This document shows positions 1 to 11,602 of a stretch of DNA of 64,000 nt, in pieces (position 1 is the first letter of the stretch; every line of letters begins with the position of its first letter). Origin of the DNA: Cricetulus griseus. Taxonomy: Eukaryota > Chordata > Mammalia > Rodentia > Cricetidae. The notes under the pieces were generated by a model. That model was not told where the DNA came from. It made no database searches and saw only the letters and a program-made list of their open reading frames with translations. The stretch spans positions 127,480,098 through 127,544,097 of the forward strand of contig NC_048597.1 in the NCBI RefSeq assembly GCF_003668045.3. The letters are read 5' to 3'. The translations under genes were made by a program, and so were the position numbers.

Positions 1-777
1 TGACTGTATTAATGGAGAAATGACTCCAGAAATCACAACACCATTATTTCACTGGGGTTGATAAAAGAAAAGTGTGAGCCTAGAGCTGTTAATTACTTTG
101 CCCTTTTCAGCATTAGAAGAATGAGCCTGAGAACACACCTGCATTCAGAACAGCACAACTGTGAGAAGGAGAAAGATAAACCACACACTCAGAGGAGTCC
201 AATCTTGCTGTGTCTGAAGCTACTTCACTTCTTGTTTGTCACTAGCATGAAGTGATAAATCCACTTTCCAACTAAATACATGCTACTCACAGATGAAGTG
301 GCTTTGAAACCTTAGTTCCAGGCCAACCCTGGCCCCTTAAGCCTCTGTACCTTAGAGCGTCTGTTACCTGGACTTGACCCAAGAACTGGAGACTTAAGAA
401 AAATCTATGTGTATAAGGAGAGCAGTTACTCAAATAGGAAATATCGGACTTCCATGGCTCCAGACACCTTTGACTACTTTGATTTCCTGCCTGAATCTTT
501 CTTTTAATCCATGTTTGCTGGGATATTTTGGCATCCAATAATAGATGAAGCAGGGTGGCTTCAATGGTCTTTGTGTATCTATATGGTCACCTTGGGTCTA
601 GGCATCTTCTTTAACTTGCCTATTCTGATTTCCTTGCCCTGCTTAAAACACCATTGTACCTGTTAGAATATGGGAGATTGGGCCCTATCGGGACTCATGC
701 TTACATGGCACCATAAAAGAAAACCATAGCTCTTGGCCAATTAAAATTAGCCATAATCTGGTACCATCCAGCCACTG
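1..777. other. unassigned single-copy-like DNA
   Basis: I see no gene, RNA or clear repeat here. The open frames are under 100 codons, on both strands, and lack any recognisable domain. The right edge abuts the target duplication of the mys-like LTR. Confidence 0.5.
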
Positions 778-783
778 CCATAC

Positions 784-1148
784 TGATAGGGAAAGTCCTT
801 CTGTGTATATGTTTGTCTTATTGGTTGATAAATAAAGCACTCTTGGCCAATAGGGAAGCAAGATAGGTGGCACTAGGATTCCCAGGATTCTGGGAAATGT
901 AGTAAAGAGCAGAGTTGCCATGTGATCCCGTGAAGAGAGAATGCATGCCACTGGCATCCTCGATAAGATAAGTCTTTATAAAATATATAGATTAATGGTT
1001 ATGGTTGCTACCAGGACAGAGCTAGCAAATGAGAAATCCTAGTCATTGGCCAGCAGCATTGTAACTAATATAAAACTCTGTGTGTTGTTTGGGGGCCTTA
1101 GTGTGGTGGTGGGCCTTGGGGTGGCTGGCAGAAAGAGTTATTGTTACA
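784..1148 (+). mobile_element. mys-like (ERVK-class) solo LTR
   Basis: A 365-bp LTR that starts TGATAGGG and ends TTACA (TG...CA). It is flanked by CCATAC (778-783) and CCATAT (1149-1154), a 5/6-matching 6-bp target duplication as expected for class II (ERVK) integration. It carries the family landmarks: a start reading CTTCTGTGTATATG, then ATTGGTTGATAAATAAAG, GGCCAATAGGGAAGCAAG, a double GATA motif with a TATA box, and TCTGTGTGTTGTTTGGGGGCC near the end. No internal region or second LTR is adjacent, so it is a solo LTR left by recombination. It belongs to the same subfamily as 60086-60515 and 32317-32783. Confidence 0.78.
962..992 (+). promoter_or_regulatory. double GATA plus TATA core of the mys-like LTR
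   Basis: GATAAGATAAG (962-972) is followed four bases later by TATAAAA (977-983). The same arrangement is at 60370-60390 on the + strand and at 32494-32524 on the minus strand. Position and spacing suggest the LTR core promoter. Promoter activity is inferred, not shown. Confidence 0.4.
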
Positions 1149-1154
1149 CCATAT

Positions 1155-1726
1155 AAGCTGAGCCCTCATTGTGAAATATCAGCCAGGTAGGACTGCCTTC
1201 ATTTGCATGGCAGGAATTTCATGGTGGAAATCCTAACCCAAATGGATGGCCCTGAAACAAAAGCTGCCCATCGTATCAGGCAGGAAGCTCCCATTACTGC
1301 CTGTCAGCCTTCCTGTAGTGTGTATGAAAAACTTAGCCTTTTTTTTACTCTGCTCTGATGCAAGGCCACAATACCCGCCTTTGCAGACTTCTTTACACTG
1401 TATGATGTGTTGGACTTCAACAACAGTTTACTAAGCTGGTCCTGCCAGTCCACTACAATCTGGTTTCTGCCTGCACCTCCAGGGTGCAAACGTAGCTCCA
1501 TCCACAGAAACCACCCTCTATGTCCTGATGAGCTTACTCCCCTCCATCACTTCACTTCTGCTACAGACCCTTCCTTTGTCCAGAATGTCTTCCTAACAGA
1601 TGAAAACCACCTCACCCAGCAATGCTTCTCAGACAATGTCAGCTTCTTTTTGAACACATGAAGAATGTCTGGGTGATAGGTACCAACTTACCATCTTGTT
1701 TTGACTATTTGTTTGTCTAAACAAGC
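1155..1726. other. unassigned DNA between LTR and URR1
   Basis: No repeat or gene recognised. Overlapping short frames on both strands across 1246-1661 show no domain. Confidence 0.45.
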
Positions 1727-1944
1727 CAGTGGTTCTCAACCTGTGGGTTGTGACCCCTTGGGGAAGGTGTCAAATGATCTTTTTACAGGGATCAGATAAC
1801 AACTATCCTGTACATCAGATATTGCCATTATGATTTATAACAGTAGCAAAATTATAGTTATGAAATGGCAATGAAAATAATTTTATGGTTGGGGGTCACC
1901 ACTGTATGAAAGGGTCTCAGCATTAGGAAGGTTGAGAACCACCA
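1727..1944 (+). mobile_element. URR1-type nonautonomous hAT-Charlie element
   Basis: Starts CAGTGGTTCTCAACC and ends in its inverted copy GGTTGAGAACCACC, the hAT-Charlie terminal inverted repeats. The inside matches the rodent URR1 consensus (TGTGACCCC; AACAGTAGCAAAATTATAG; AATTTTATGGTTGGGGGTC; GCATTAGGAAGG). The flanking 8-mers match at only 5/8, so the target duplication has decayed. It encodes nothing and was mobilised in trans. Confidence 0.85.
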
Positions 1945-1949
1945 ACACA

Positions 1950-2072
1950 GGGTCTCATGCTATAGCTCAGACTGGTCTAGAACTCACTATGTAGCTCCTG
2001 CTGGTCTCAACATCAATGATCTTCCTGCCCCTTGAGTGCTGGGGTCATAGGTTCGAGCCAACATGCCCATCT
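1950..2072 (-). mobile_element. old B1 SINE, reverse orientation
   Basis: Reads as the reverse complement of a diverged B1 (7SL-derived). It has AGGGTCTCATGCTATAGCTC, GGTCTAGAACTCACTATGTA, CTTCCTGCC, and GAGTGCTGGG close to the Pol III head. It sits directly downstream of the URR1. Confidence 0.7.
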
Positions 2073-2450
2073 GGATATGTGTTTTCTTTTTATATCTTTC
2101 CATCCCTAGCTAGATTTCATCCAAACCTCCTACACAGAAGTGGTCCTCAACAGTTGTTAATATTTTCTTTTCATTCTAACTAATCATTTCTCATTGATAA
2201 TCCTGAAATTCTAAGTAAATTTAAAAGGAGATCCTGATTCCCCAGCCCTACAGCCCCCCAAAGCTTCACAGCTTGCATTCAGTTCTGTCTTCTACTTTGG
2301 TTTTGAAATTAGAAACATATGTTGATTTGCAAGACAGCCATTTTTTCCTTGTTATTTTCTTCCCCCACTTCTGGACAAACCTTTAAAACCTCACTAAGTA
2401 TGTCAAGAAGCAGCAATGAAAATGTCAAGAAATTATAATACTCCTTTCTG

Positions 2451-2452
<2 letters not shown>
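2073..2452. other. unassigned DNA
   Basis: AT-rich sequence without a recognisable repeat or coding region. Confidence 0.4.
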
Positions 2453-2488
<36 letters not shown>

Positions 2489-2580
2489 ATTCACATACAC
2501 AGACACACATAAACACACACTCACTGACACATTCGTACACACATATACACAATCACACACACTCACATATACACACACAG
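2453..2580. repeat. (CA)n microsatellite, pure then degenerate
   Basis: A pure AC run covers 2453-2480. It is followed by about 100 bases of interrupted ACAC/ACAT sequence. The valine/cysteine-rich minus-strand frame over it is a by-product of the repeat. Confidence 0.92.
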
Positions 2581-4370
2581 CACTGCTGGTATATTTACAA
2601 AGATCTAAGTTGAGAAAACAAGGGCTAATTTTAGATTTGGATTTTTCCCTCAAGTCATAAAAAAAAACAAAAACACAAACATTAACTGAAACCCCAGTGC
2701 ACAAAACCTCTTAGTCATAGCCGCCAGGCACTTTCAAAAACCAATTTTCTAGAGAAAAGATTCTGATTCACAGCTCATGAAGTCATGAGTTCTGCCCCCC
2801 TGATGAATAGAAGTGATTGAAATGCCACCACTAGGGTCTAGTTTTACAAGGGACCATCAGAAGTGGGAGCTGGGCCTGATCTGCTATTTTCCAGCTCATT
2901 TCCTACCTTGATGACATCCTACAATGTGAAAGGGTCCTTCTCTGACCCCAACAAGAAGACAGTGATGAGCAGACAGTGATGGGAGTGTTGAGCTTTCACA
3001 GACAGACATGACAATCTTAGGACATCCCATAATCATCACAGCAATCAGAAAACTGTGTGGTGAAATTTTGACCTCATTTGGGAAATTCCCCCCAACAGTG
3101 CTGATATGGTGTCCATGGCTGACACCACTCAGACTTTCTAAACAGAGTTGATGATACCTCAGGTCTCAGAGCAGACCACAGAGTGGGCCAGGGAGGCAGT
3201 TTCTTCTTGGCTCTCTTGCTTTCTGTGGAAGGAGTTCCTGTCCTCTGAGATACTGGGGTCACCTTCAGAGTGTCTTCAGGATGGACATCTGTTGGCTCTG
3301 GGCCTCTATCTTCTCTTTTCTTCACTTCTTTGTGAATACCAGTCTTTGTCTTGGGGCAAGGCAAACAGATGACTGAGGAGATGTCTGTTCCTCCTGTGGT
3401 CTTTGCTGTTTACATCGTCACTAGAATAAGCTGTTTCTCTCTTTTTTTGAAACTGTGGTCACTGGGGCTTGATGATGAGACATCTCCATTATGGGACAAG
3501 CCATGAGTCAAAAGCACTTCCAAATCTCAGATTCTTTGTGAGCCTCTCATTGACTTTAGTCCTCTGGAAACCCCTCCTCTCAGCCTGTAGAAATGGATTG
3601 ATTCTGCCTATATTTGTTATTTACTATGAACTTGTTTAATTCCCAGGCTTGGAAAAACAGGCTCACTGGGACATCATTGGAAAGCTACAAGCTTAAATTA
3701 GAAAGGAGACAATGAAGAAGGGTGCAAGGCTGTGGATGAGTAGGTTGTGTCTGTCCTTGGCAAGGCCTCCTGGCTTTTAAACACCCCTTCATCAAATCTC
3801 TCTAAAGCCTGTTTGGCAATCACAGCTTCCCAGAGCTATCCAGTGGAATTTAACCATGATTTAATCTGCAGAACTTGCAATTGCCCGTCACACTTGACCC
3901 TCCTCTGCCCTCAAGGCTTATGGATCTCTCAGTGTTTTGGGATTAGAATTGATTTGGTTCCTAAAATAACTCCAGAGTATTCCCTAATGGCATGTGTGCG
4001 CAGATCAGGAATAAACCTTCTTACTTTCAGGCTGTCACCCTGTTTAACAGTGGTTTATGAACCCAGCCCAGATAGTCTCCCAGTAGGATTTTTATGATAG
4101 GAAAAACTGGGGTGGGGGGAATTTCTTAAGGTTAGGTATAACCCCTGCGGTGCCTAAAAACTTAAAATGGAGATTTCAGTCTTGTTCTGGTAAGTGATTT
4201 TGTTTTCTTTACATTTCTTTCTTTCTTTTTTGGCTAAGTGTGATTCTGGTTTCTCACGCACCTGTATGGATTCTGGGCCTACCAACTACATGCTATATGG
4301 TTTTCAGAAAGTAGCTGTCCATAGCATCTTCATCTATAGGAGCAATACATTAACACGACTTCTTATCTTG

Positions 4371-4372
<2 letters not shown>
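2581..4372. other. unassigned DNA, 1.8 kb
   Basis: No repeat, gene or RNA recognised. Overlapping frames at 3074-3372 on both strands and a 116-codon frame at 3747-4097 show no family resemblance or codon-like bias that I can see. Confidence 0.4.

Positions 4373-4417
<45 letters not shown>
4373..4417. repeat. (TG)n microsatellite
   Basis: An uninterrupted GT run of about 22 units, immediately upstream of a B4-type SINE. Confidence 0.95.
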
Positions 4418-4420
<3 letters not shown>

Positions 4421-4429
4421 TGATTTCAT

Positions 4430-4705
4430 GTGTGTGCACACATGTATGTGTGTAGAGGCCAGAGGGCAATGTCAGGTTTCTTCCTCAGTGGCTTTCTACA
4501 ACAGTTTTTGATACAAAGACTCTCACAGAACCTGGATCTTGCACATGTAGCTAGACGACTGGTCAACAGGTCAAGGAATCTGCCTATGTCCACTTTGTTG
4601 GCTCTGAGATTTCAGACATATATCTACAGCCATACCTTGCTTTTACTGGGTTCTGGGGATCTGAACAAGTACTTAGCTGACTGACTGAGCCATTGTCCTT
4701 GCCAT
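4430..4705 (-). mobile_element. B4-family (ID/B1 composite) SINE, reverse orientation
   Basis: Matches the common rodent composite read backwards. It has GTGTGTAGAGGCCAGAGGGC, GTCAGGTTTCTTCCTCAG, a diverged B1-like middle, TGGGTTCTGGGGATCTGAAC, and finally ACTGACTGAGCCATTGTCC, the reverse complement of the tRNA-like A-box region. It is strongly diverged. Confidence 0.65.
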
Positions 4706-5946
4706 CATCTGGAGTTTTGAACGAGGATTAATGCAAGTAGTACATTTGTTACATTATCTAGTATATTTTAACTATGCAATTCCGTCTTTTCAAAATCTGT
4801 TTGTACAAAAACTCTTTGTTTTACTTGCAGTGATTAATTTATACACTTTTTAGATGGGACTCTGGATAGCAAACACAAACCTAGTTCCTTTGCTGTGGTG
4901 ACACAGTGTCTTTAGGTTGGGCAAATGGTAACTTCAGTGAGTCTCTAGAGCAACCTTATTTATCACAGCATGTTAGGTTTTGTTTGGTGTTTTGTTGTAA
5001 ATATTCACAAGAATTGAGCTCATCCAATTATAGGAAACATTTCCCAGCTGAGAGACACTTAATCATGACTTACAAAGAGGCAGCTCCAAGTAATGCTGCC
5101 TGCGATTGAAATAGGCTTGTTTGACCTGACTGACTACAGCAGCAACAGGGAAGGGGTGTGAAGAGAAATTGGGGAGAGCTGTGTTGTTCTGGCCATGTGG
5201 TATGGATTGGATGGGGATGAGAGGTACTCTTGCTTGGTGTATTTATGAATGGACAAAGCAGGGAAGGTCAGATACAGGTAGATACAGGTCCAGCATTGCC
5301 TCTACATGAAAAGAGACCAGAGTCTCTACAGCAGAACATACATGTATGCATTGCATCAAATCTCAGACACTGGTATTTCCTCTAAGGAGACCACCTATCA
5401 CTGCAGGGGCTCCCAGCACAGAGTGGTGTGTGAGATGGGAATAGGGCATTAGGGCTTCTGTTGCATTTGTGTGAATGAAATCACCAAAAGTTTGTGCACA
5501 AAAGCAGCTCCATATTTAAGCTCAAATTGCATTTTTTATGTTTCTAGGAAGAGCCTATAACAGGAGTCTTGTTTTATTAATGAAATGATGTTTGCCAGCC
5601 CAAGGAATAAATTAGTGATTTCCAAAAGATGGTCTGGGCCATCTGTATGCTCATTTATTCTACAAGATAGTAAAGTGTGAGGTTAAAAAAAAAATCCCAG
5701 AAATCATTTCTGTGTCAGGTATTTGGACTTCCTTGTTGACAGTAACAGAAGACAGAGCATGGGTGAGACAGTTTTTCGTGATTGCTTCCTTTCCCTGAAC
5801 TTGAAGTGACTCATCATACAGACTTACAAGGTCAGCTCCTGCAACTAGTGCTCAGTGTTTACTGAATTTGTAGAAAGGGCCTTGTTAGTCATGCTCTCAA
5901 CTTGCAGCCACTTGTCCTTGCATGGTTTGAAGAGGGGCGCTTTAAT
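4706..5946. other. unassigned DNA, 1.2 kb
   Basis: No repeat or coding region recognised. The sequence is AT-rich in its first part. Confidence 0.4.
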
Positions 5947-5952
5947 GGAGAA

Positions 5953-6282
5953 TGTTACAGACATTCTTCCTACCAGCCTGGTCCCAGAGCTGCATCAGCC
6001 CCAAATAAACACTTGAGACTTATATTAATTATGGAATTGTTGGCTACTGACTAGGGCTTCTTATTGGCTATCTCTGTCATAATTATTAACCCATTTCTAT
6101 CAATCTATGTATTGCCACGAGGCTTTAGCTTACCCAGTAATGCCCAGCATGGTATTACTCCTCCATCATCCTACATGTCAACTGACTCTGCCTACATTTC
6201 TCAGAATCCTCCTTGTCTCCTAGTCCCATCTATCATCCTGCCCCATTGGCCACTTTATTCATCAACCAATAAGTTCCAATAA
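5953..6282 (-). mobile_element. mys-like solo LTR, second subfamily, reverse orientation
   Basis: A 330-bp LTR on the minus strand. On the + strand it starts TGTTACAGACATTC and passes through CCCCAAATAAACAC, TTATATTAATTATGG, AATCTATGTATTGCCAC and CCATTGGCCACTTTATTC to CCAATAA. It is flanked by GGAGAA at 5947-5952 and GGAGAA at 6283-6288, a perfect 6-bp duplication. The region between the CCAAT-like block and the far terminus is shortened relative to the other copies. It has TTGCCACGAGGCTTTAGC where the 784 subfamily has the double GATA core, so it is a separate subfamily. Confidence 0.72.
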
Positions 6283-6288
6283 GGAGAA

Positions 6289-7021
6289 CTTGCATTTTAA
6301 AGGCAAGAATTTAGATTAAAAAAATAACTTGGTCACCAACACACAAAGTGGAAGGAGGTAGGACTTTCCAGTTCCCAAGTGGAAACACAGCAAACTAGGA
6401 GACTAGGAGTGAGAGCACCCCCCCCCCCTTTATAAGTAACTGTCCTGACCTTCAGGACATCAACCTGGGGCAAGAGAGTCAGGGATAGGGAATGGGGACA
6501 AGAGACACAAAACAGGATTCTGATCAAGTGGCAAACTTTACTTTTTCCTCAGGCTAGCTTATGTAGTCGGCAGAGCAGGATATGGGGAGGGGTAGAATAG
6601 GTTGTTTGTGAGCCAGGTGTTAGTGTAGGCAGGATATTAGGAAGACACAAAGAGGATGTTTGGCAGGATAAAGAGTAAGAGGCCCAGGAAGGGTTGCTTA
6701 GGTGACTGAGCCTGTGGGTGGAGGACTGGGTTAAGTTGTTTCTTTTCTTGAGCTTAGGTTCTAAGGAGCTGCTATGTAAAGGTTAACTATGTGGCCTGCC
6801 AAGCATGGCCTAGGATCTCATGCCAAGCCCTGAGATTTGGCTCCCAACAAGTAACTGCCAAATGACCAGAATGTTTGGTCCTTTTCACCAAAGCTGCCCC
6901 CATTTTCCACACTCTCTTGATTTTTCAGCTATAAAATGAACAAATCCTGAAGAACTAACATGTAAGCATAGTAAATATTATTAGCAGTCAGATGCTTGAA
7001 ATTTACTCAGAGAGTAAGCCA
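6289..7021. other. unassigned DNA with a poly-C tract
   Basis: No gene. A homopolymer C tract lies at 6418-6428. The G-rich stretch near 6560-6740 has no family I recognise. Confidence 0.4.
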
Positions 7022-7310
7022 TATGTGTACACATGAACACATAGACACATACATACATACATACATACATACATACATACACACATACACACAGACAACG
7101 CTTACACATATACACATGCGCGCACACACACACATACACACATATAGACACACACAGGCACATACCTACAGACACACATACAGATACACACACATACAGA
7201 CACATACACATAGACACAGACACAGACACAGACACACAGATATAGACATAACACATATAGATACACACATGCATATACATACAGACACACACACAGACAC
7301 ATTTATCAGA
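7022..7310. repeat. (CATA)n / (CA)n low-complexity tract
   Basis: A pure CATA run at about 7047-7081 is followed by about 230 bases of ACAC, ATAC and GACACA variants. The histidine/threonine-rich + frame and the cysteine/valine-rich minus frames here are repeat translations, not genes. Confidence 0.93.
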
Positions 7311-8405
7311 TAGGTACTCATACATGAGAGTGATATATGAGTTAATAAGCTTGCTGGCGATGACCATTTTCACACTGCTACCAAGACACTAATATTTGAT
7401 AATTTGTTAGCAAAAATCACATCAAGTAACTTATGAAATTTTATTGGCTATTTCTATATTATTAAAGCTGGGGGGCAATAATGCTTCTAAAAATAGGTAA
7501 CAAAGGCCATCTTTGGGGAAAGAAGAAAGGCATTCACTATGATTTCTCTGGGCCCTTTAGGAAACATAGAGGTGTTCCTTTGGCCATATACGTGTGAATC
7601 TAAAGAAGGGTGAGGTGGACATGAAGGGGATAGGCACTGTTCAAAAAGTAATGTCTGTAAGTGTTGCCATGGAAGCCAAGAGAAGGGCACCTTGGTCCAG
7701 CTGAAGCGCCAACATGCTGCACACAGAGAAGCACACTTGTGAGAGCTAATGGAAGGAGTCTGAGCTGCTGGAGCCCATTCCTTATGAATCATAGCTTAAT
7801 GTACAAAAAGAAACCAAGAACAGAGACAGAAAAAAAAAACACAGCTGGCTTCTTTAAACTTAAAAATAGAATACAATGAGCATAGCTGCTAAATGTCATG
7901 TCTCAAGCTGATCCTTCCTGGATTGCCAGACTCTGTGATGTTGGTTCTCCATTCACTCGCTGTTTGGTATGGGAAATGAAGTTTAATCCTTTGTGGGCTC
8001 TGACCCCCTGGTGGACATTAGGGTGTACCACCCAGATTCCTCTACATGACCAAACCACTCTGACTACTGTTGAGGGTGCTTCTGGCTGAGACAGCCAACA
8101 TCCATTTGGGCGTCCCCTATGCTCAGTGGAGCCATCTGGCCCAAAGATACAAGTCTTTCCAGGGCTTTTCACATCCAATGACTGGTCCAAGAGGAAATAT
8201 AAAGGTTGAGCATCCTGGTTAAAAGATAGAAGAACCAACATTCTGGAGCAAAACTGACTCGTCTCCCAGCTTCAGTATCCCTCTTGGGGCAGCCAGATCC
8301 TCCAAAGAGACTAAACCCAAGTCAACCTCTCCCTCTGCCCTGTCCATTCTGGTCTTCTCTTCCACAAGCTTTGATCCCAATACCAATGGTTATGAAAGAC
8401 CTTTT
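7311..8405. other. unassigned DNA, 1.1 kb
   Basis: Overlapping opposite-strand frames at 7487-7879 and 7898-8241 show no domain. No repeat family recognised. Confidence 0.4.
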
Positions 8406-8407
8406 AC

Positions 8408-8712
8408 ATGCCTGCTGTCTATTTAGGTTGCTGTAACAAAGCACATGAGGCCAGACAGCTTATAAACTACAGACATTTGTTTCTCACCATTCTGACCAAC
8501 AGGCTTAGAGACTTGGCATTTGTGTTTTAAAGCTGGCCATGTTCTAGCAATATCCTCATGCAGTAGAAGCAGCAAGGCAGCCCACTCATGAGTGTTCCAC
8601 CTTTACATCTAATCACCTCCCAAGGTTCCCATTCCCGATCTGCCACAATGATTATTAGGGCGTGGCACACAAATACTGGACAGACACAAACATTCAGACA
8701 CAGCATGCCTCC
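8408..8712 (-). mobile_element. MLT1-type MaLR LTR, reverse orientation
   Basis: Follows the reverse complement of the pan-mammalian MLT1 LTR: GGTTGCTGTAACAAAGCAC, AAACTACAGACATTTGTTTC TCACCATTCTG, CATCTAATCACCTCCCAAGG and ACAGACACAAACATTCAGAC. It is an ancient ERVL-MaLR solo LTR, old enough that any target duplication is unreadable. Confidence 0.7.
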
Positions 8713-9129
8713 TCCATCCTGACCCTGTTTCCCAGGAACTTCTGACTCCTCTTCTGTGTTGTCAGGGGAACATTAACTAAAGGAAGGCCTTGGTGATGCT
8801 CATCTGCCCACCCTGACCCTGGCCCTGGGTTTACATAAGCATACCCCACTGATTCATGGAAGGTTCCATCTCATCAGAGAATTTGGGCTTCAATGTGATT
8901 GTTTTCTTCAAATTGTATGAATGAGTCCATTAGTCATGGAGAAATTTTTTTCCTAGAGAGTGATATGTCCCAGAAATTTTATGCTGGCACTCCAAATACC
9001 ACATATATTCTCCAGAAATATTTGTTAGACCCCCCACTGAATTAAGAATGACAGGGTTTGTTTTTGTAAGGGCACAGAAAATATAGTTATAATTGATTGC
9101 TTTATTGATTTATTCGTTCATCATTTCAG
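8713..9129. other. unassigned DNA
   Basis: No repeat or coding sequence recognised. Confidence 0.4.
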
Positions 9130-9545
9130 TCACTCATTCATTCAACAAATAAAATTTGGGTGTCTATTAACAGAATAGGCACTGGGAACCAAGAACATGG
9201 TCTCTTTAGTTAACATTGCAGACAAGGGGAAACAGAAAATAAATACAAACACAAGAGAGTGTCAATTAATGATCAATGCCGTAAGATAATGAAAGAAAGT
9301 AATGTGATAGAAAATGATTGCATACAAGAATGTTGTGAAGGGAGGGACCATATGGACATCCAAAATGAAAATCTAGGACATAGTGGAATGAAGACCTGCA
9401 TGTGGGCAGTAGGAAGCGCAAGGCCTAAAGTGGAAACAAACTCACAGAGGGAAAAAGGAAAAAAAAAGCCAAATACTCTGTGTGCCTGAAGTATAGTAAG
9501 AATGTGGGCAAAAGATGAGGTCAGCGAAGGGGACCCAGTAAACTT
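9130..9545 (-). mobile_element. L2 LINE fragment, reverse orientation
   Basis: Begins CATTCATTCAACAAATAAA, the reverse complement of the L2/MIR 3' terminus. It continues through AATAGGCACTGGGAACCAAG, GACAAGGGGAAACAGAAAAT and the GAATGAAGACCTGC ... AGGAAGCGCAAGGCCTAAAG block in L2 order. It is a highly diverged, dead element. The 76-codon + frame at 9259-9489 lies inside it and is not a gene. Confidence 0.55.
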
Positions 9546-9549
9546 CTGG

Positions 9550-9725
9550 TAAAGATTTTATTTTTATTTTAAAATATGATGTGTTTTTGTAATGCATGCA
9601 TAGATGTGTGTGCACATGAGTATAGTGTCCTCAGGGGCCAGAAGAGGTCACCAGAACTCCTGGAGCAGGTGTTACAGTGCTGTGTGCTGTGAAATGAACT
9701 CCAGGATACGATCTTAATTTCCGAT
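9550..9725 (-). mobile_element. B3/B2-type SINE, reverse orientation
   Basis: A tail-like TTTTATTTTTATTTTAAAAT is followed by TGTGTGTGCACATGAGTATA, CCAGAAGAGGTCACCAGAAC and GTGAAATGAACTCC, the reverse complement of a tRNA-derived B3/B2 SINE. The tRNA-like head is incomplete. Confidence 0.65.
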
Positions 9726-11505
9726 CCACCTCCACAGGCCTGCAGTGGACATGTCAGAGTACGGCAAGTCTGGCAAGAAACTGGACTTTAGTTGAAAGAC
9801 TTTAGGTAAGCCCCCAAACGTCATCAGCAGAGGAACATCTCCATTCCACACATTTCAAAAAGATAGCATCCTTGAAAAATGCATGGTAAAGAGGCTAGCA
9901 TTTATCTCAGCAATCAGCCAGGGTTAAGAAAGGGGGTGCTTGAACCGTGGTGGGGACTGGAAAGATGTGGGTGGCTTGGGATGATAACAGGGATCCTGAA
10001 GAGGGGGCAAGGTAGTGGTTTGGATGGATGTGATACTTGAAAGGGTTAAAAGAAAACCAGAGTTATTCCCCAAGGTTTCCATCCTGTGCCTGCTGTTGGG
10101 TGGGTTCAGGTGCTATTTCCTGAGAGAGTGAGGCCCTGTTTGAGAATTCCTATAAATGATGGATGTGTTTTGCCTTGAGCAGTCACTGGCTCTTCCTGAC
10201 AGCAGGACTGTCAGAGACACGCCTGCAGTTTTCTGTCTTCTATGAGCCTCACCTGCTAGCCCTGGGGTATTGTGTATACTGGGGAGAGCCTTTCTGTGTT
10301 CTTGCAACATCCCTCCTGAAATTTGCCATGCTTGGCTGTTTCAGGACACTCTATTATAAATGAGTAGCTAAAGGCAAAGCGTAATTAGGGACAAAGGCAG
10401 CGAGGCATGCAAAGCTGGCATCACCGTGAGGTCTGTATCCCCAGCTAGGTGCCAATTCTGCACTGCACTGTTACATTGCCACAGGGGCACCGCCTTCTGA
10501 ACATGCACCCGGATGGTTGGAGTGGTCTGGAGGAGGGGGTACAGGTCATAGTTACTCCACCATGAGGCTGCTTTTCAGGCATTGGTAGAGAAACAAATTA
10601 ACTGGCATAACCAGGTTCATGCATTTCTTCTAAGGACAGCAGAAAGCACATGGATGACTAAGAGTGACGTTCAGAGCCCTCTGTATTTATTAACATAAAG
10701 GCATTTTATCAAATGGGATTCTCTATCTTTACTGTGGAAAATTTCTGATGGTTTTCATGGATGCTATAGCGCTGCTTAGAAGGCTTTGTGTTTGGGCCAC
10801 AGTGACTGAGTCTCTCCATCTCCTTGGGTTTTCATCCCACAGTGGGACGTTCATGCAAAAATGAAGGAAGGAGAAAGAAGAGACGCTGACGGTTGCCTGA
10901 AGTCTTCAATGAAAAGCAGCAAAGGCTGGATCTCCACACCTTCCCCCATGCAGCAAGCCTTTCCTGCCGGGGTAGGAGATGTGGAGAGGTTGAAGCCAGG
11001 GACAGCACGCAGAGGGGGGCACAGAGTCATGGAGGCTAGTCAAAAAGAGAAGCCATGGGGAGCAGTGGAACCCCTACTGGGCCCTGTGTGAGTGGGGATC
11101 AAGCTTTTATGTGACACAGGCTTGAAAACTTGAGGCTTTTGTTTTTCAGTTAAAGTCTCACTGGCCCTAGTGTGCAGTTCAAAGACAGCCATGAGATGTC
11201 TGAGTTTTCGGCTGCAGAGAACTGCCTCAAAGAGAACCATGCCACTTCCCAGTGCAGCTCAATGCTGCAAAAGATTGGTCATCTCTGCTCATTTTGAGGG
11301 CTGTTGGATGGGGGATTTGACTTAAGCTTTGACTGGAGATTCACAGCATATCATGGCCCTTCTATACTAATGGGAGTCAGGCAATGTGGAGTTCTAGTTA
11401 AAAATATACTTCCCAGGGGGATCTGTGAGCTCAGCGACATACCCAGTAAATAACTCCTCAGTTTTAGAGTGGGTAACTGAAATCATCGTACTTATATCCT
11501 TGGCT
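9726..11505. other. unassigned DNA, 1.8 kb
   Basis: No recognisable repeat or gene. Frames at 10113-10363 and 10861-11240 are short and overlap on opposite strands. Confidence 0.4.
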
Positions 11506-11602
11506 TATAGTATAAGGTATATATATCTTATACTATATAAGTATAAGTATAAGATTATATATATATACATATATATATATACATATATATATATATATCC
11601 CT
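11506..11602. repeat. AT-rich palindrome and (TA)n tract
   Basis: TATAGTATAAG at 11506-11516 and its exact reverse complement CTTATACTATA at 11527-11537 flank a 10-base spacer. About 65 bases of interrupted (TA)n follow. It could form a hairpin or cruciform. Confidence 0.85.

Noticed and set aside
2309..2704. 131-codon minus-strand frame rich in valine, cysteine and serine
   Set aside because: Its middle is the translation of a degenerate CA repeat. No protein-like content outside the repeat.
6418..6428. Poly-C (and poly-G at 56892-56903) as possible G-quadruplex sites
   Set aside because: Single homopolymers of 11-12 bases, common and possibly sequencing-sensitive. No four-tract arrangement beyond them.
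6981..7373. Frames of 105-130 codons rich in cysteine/valine or histidine/threonine
   Set aside because: Products of the ATAC/CA microsatellite on both strands.
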